Shown: positions 14,099 through 14,540 of the stretch, in pieces
Layout of the letters: each line of letters starts with the position of its first letter
How positions within the stretch are numbered: the first letter of the stretch is position 1
From: JBJEFI01 sp051873875
GTDB lineage: Bacteria; Bacillota; Bacilli; Bacillales; Bacillaceae_G
NCBI GenBank assembly: GCA_051873875.1
Contig: JBJEFI010000046.1
Location: 1-14,540 of the forward strand
Reading direction: 5' to 3'
Length of the DNA stretch: 14,540 bases
Made by a program: the position numbers and the translations under genes
The notes under the pieces: model-generated
The model's input: the letters and a program-made list of their open reading frames with translations, nothing else
The model's database searches: none
What the model was told of the DNA's origin: nothing

Positions 14099-14521
14099 AT
14101 GACTCAGCAAAAAACCATTTACTTTCTTTGTACAGGAAATTCATGCCGCAGCCAAATGGCTGAAGGATGGGCAAAAAAACATCTGAATGACACTTGGCAA
14201 GTGAAAAGTGCTGGCTTGGAAGCACACGGGTTGAATCCGAATGCCGTCAAAGCCATGAAAGAAGTAGACATTGATATTTCCAATCAAACATCAGATATCA
14301 TTGATTCAGCTATTCTAAACAATGCAGACTTGGTAGTGACCTTATGCGGCCACGCCGATGAGCATTGTCCAATGACTCCTCCTCATGTGAAACGCGTGCA
14401 TTGGGGATTCGATGATCCAGCAAAAGCAAAAGGTACAGATGAAGAAAAATGGGCTTTCTTCCAACGAGTGCGCGATGAAATTGGCGAACGTATTGAGCGT
14501 TTTGCCCGCACGGGAGAATGA
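14099..14521 (+). CDS. arsC: Arsenate reductase, thioredoxin-coupled
   Basis: A 140-residue ArsC of the low-molecular-weight phosphatase fold. The P-loop C11-T-G-N-S-C16-R17 carries the nucleophilic cysteine, and C83 and C90 (TLCGHADEHC) are the redox pair that forms the disulfide released by thioredoxin, as in the S. aureus pI258 and B. subtilis enzymes. The HWGFDDPAKAKGTDEEKW block carries the general acid Asp. It reduces arsenate to arsenite, which Acr3 then exports. Full length and intact. AGGAGG lies upstream with good spacing, 26 bp after the Acr3 stop codon, so it is co-transcribed. No terminator is visible in the 19 bases that remain, so the operon may continue beyond the window. Confidence 0.97.
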   Translation: MTQQKTIYFLCTGNSCRSQMAEGWAKKHLNDTWQVKSAGLEAHGLNPNAVKAMKEVDIDISNQTSDIIDSAILNNADLVVTLCGHADEHCPMTPPHVKRVHWGFDDPAKAKGTDEEKWAFFQRVRDEIGERIERFARTGE

Positions 14522-14540
14522 CAAACACATAGCCAAGGGA

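Overview
The window is AT-rich DNA from a spore-forming low-GC Firmicute, most likely a Bacillaceae member. The signs are strong AGGAGG-type ribosome binding sites, a truncated copy of the sporulation gene spoVR at the left edge, a redox-type ArsC, and large serine recombinases of the kind found in Bacilli. It reads as a mobile or genomic island rather than core chromosome. No rRNA, tRNA, CRISPR array or complete insertion sequence was recognised.

Left edge (1-430): the first 65 bases encode a SpoVR-type segment (LYFWPQLETKIMNEGW) on the + strand. Homology stops abruptly after the NEGW motif and a stop codon follows four codons later. The simplest reading is that an element is inserted in spoVR, with the 3' part of the gene at the other end, outside this window. 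A short degenerate GNAT-like ORF lies between this junction and the next gene.

427-3153 (minus): a 908-residue TrlF-type protein, a PHP phosphoesterase domain joined to an SMC/ABC-like ATPase with a long coiled coil. It is a stand-alone candidate defence or nucleic-acid-processing gene.

3613-8854: a recombination module with three large serine recombinases. One is on the minus strand. Divergent from it is a + strand series of two small unknown ORFs followed by two translationally overlapping recombinases. The control region holds unusual direct and inverted repeats (5425-5460). This block could mobilise the island, and the small ORFs could be accessory or directionality factors; both roles are inferred.

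8855-9506: about 650 bp without a convincing gene. It contains a terminator, a 21-bp palindrome, a perfect 22-bp-stem hairpin with a T-run, a second terminator-like hairpin, and several CTCGGT-type repeats.

9507-10837: a MerR/excisionase-like DNA-binding protein with a coiled coil faces an XRE-family regulator (minus), with a shared hairpin between them.

11042-14521: an arsenic resistance region. An ArsN1-like GNAT acetyltransferase and, on the minus strand, an unrecognised 253-residue protein with a HEPN-like R-x4-H motif precede a compact operon arsR - acr3 (arsB) - arsC. The ars promoter carries a dyad likely bound by ArsR. ArsC would reduce arsenate to arsenite, Acr3 would export arsenite, ArsR would derepress the operon on arsenite binding, and the acetyltransferase could deal with arsinothricin or related compounds. 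The island thus combines recombinases, metalloid resistance and two candidate defence genes, apparently lodged in a sporulation gene.
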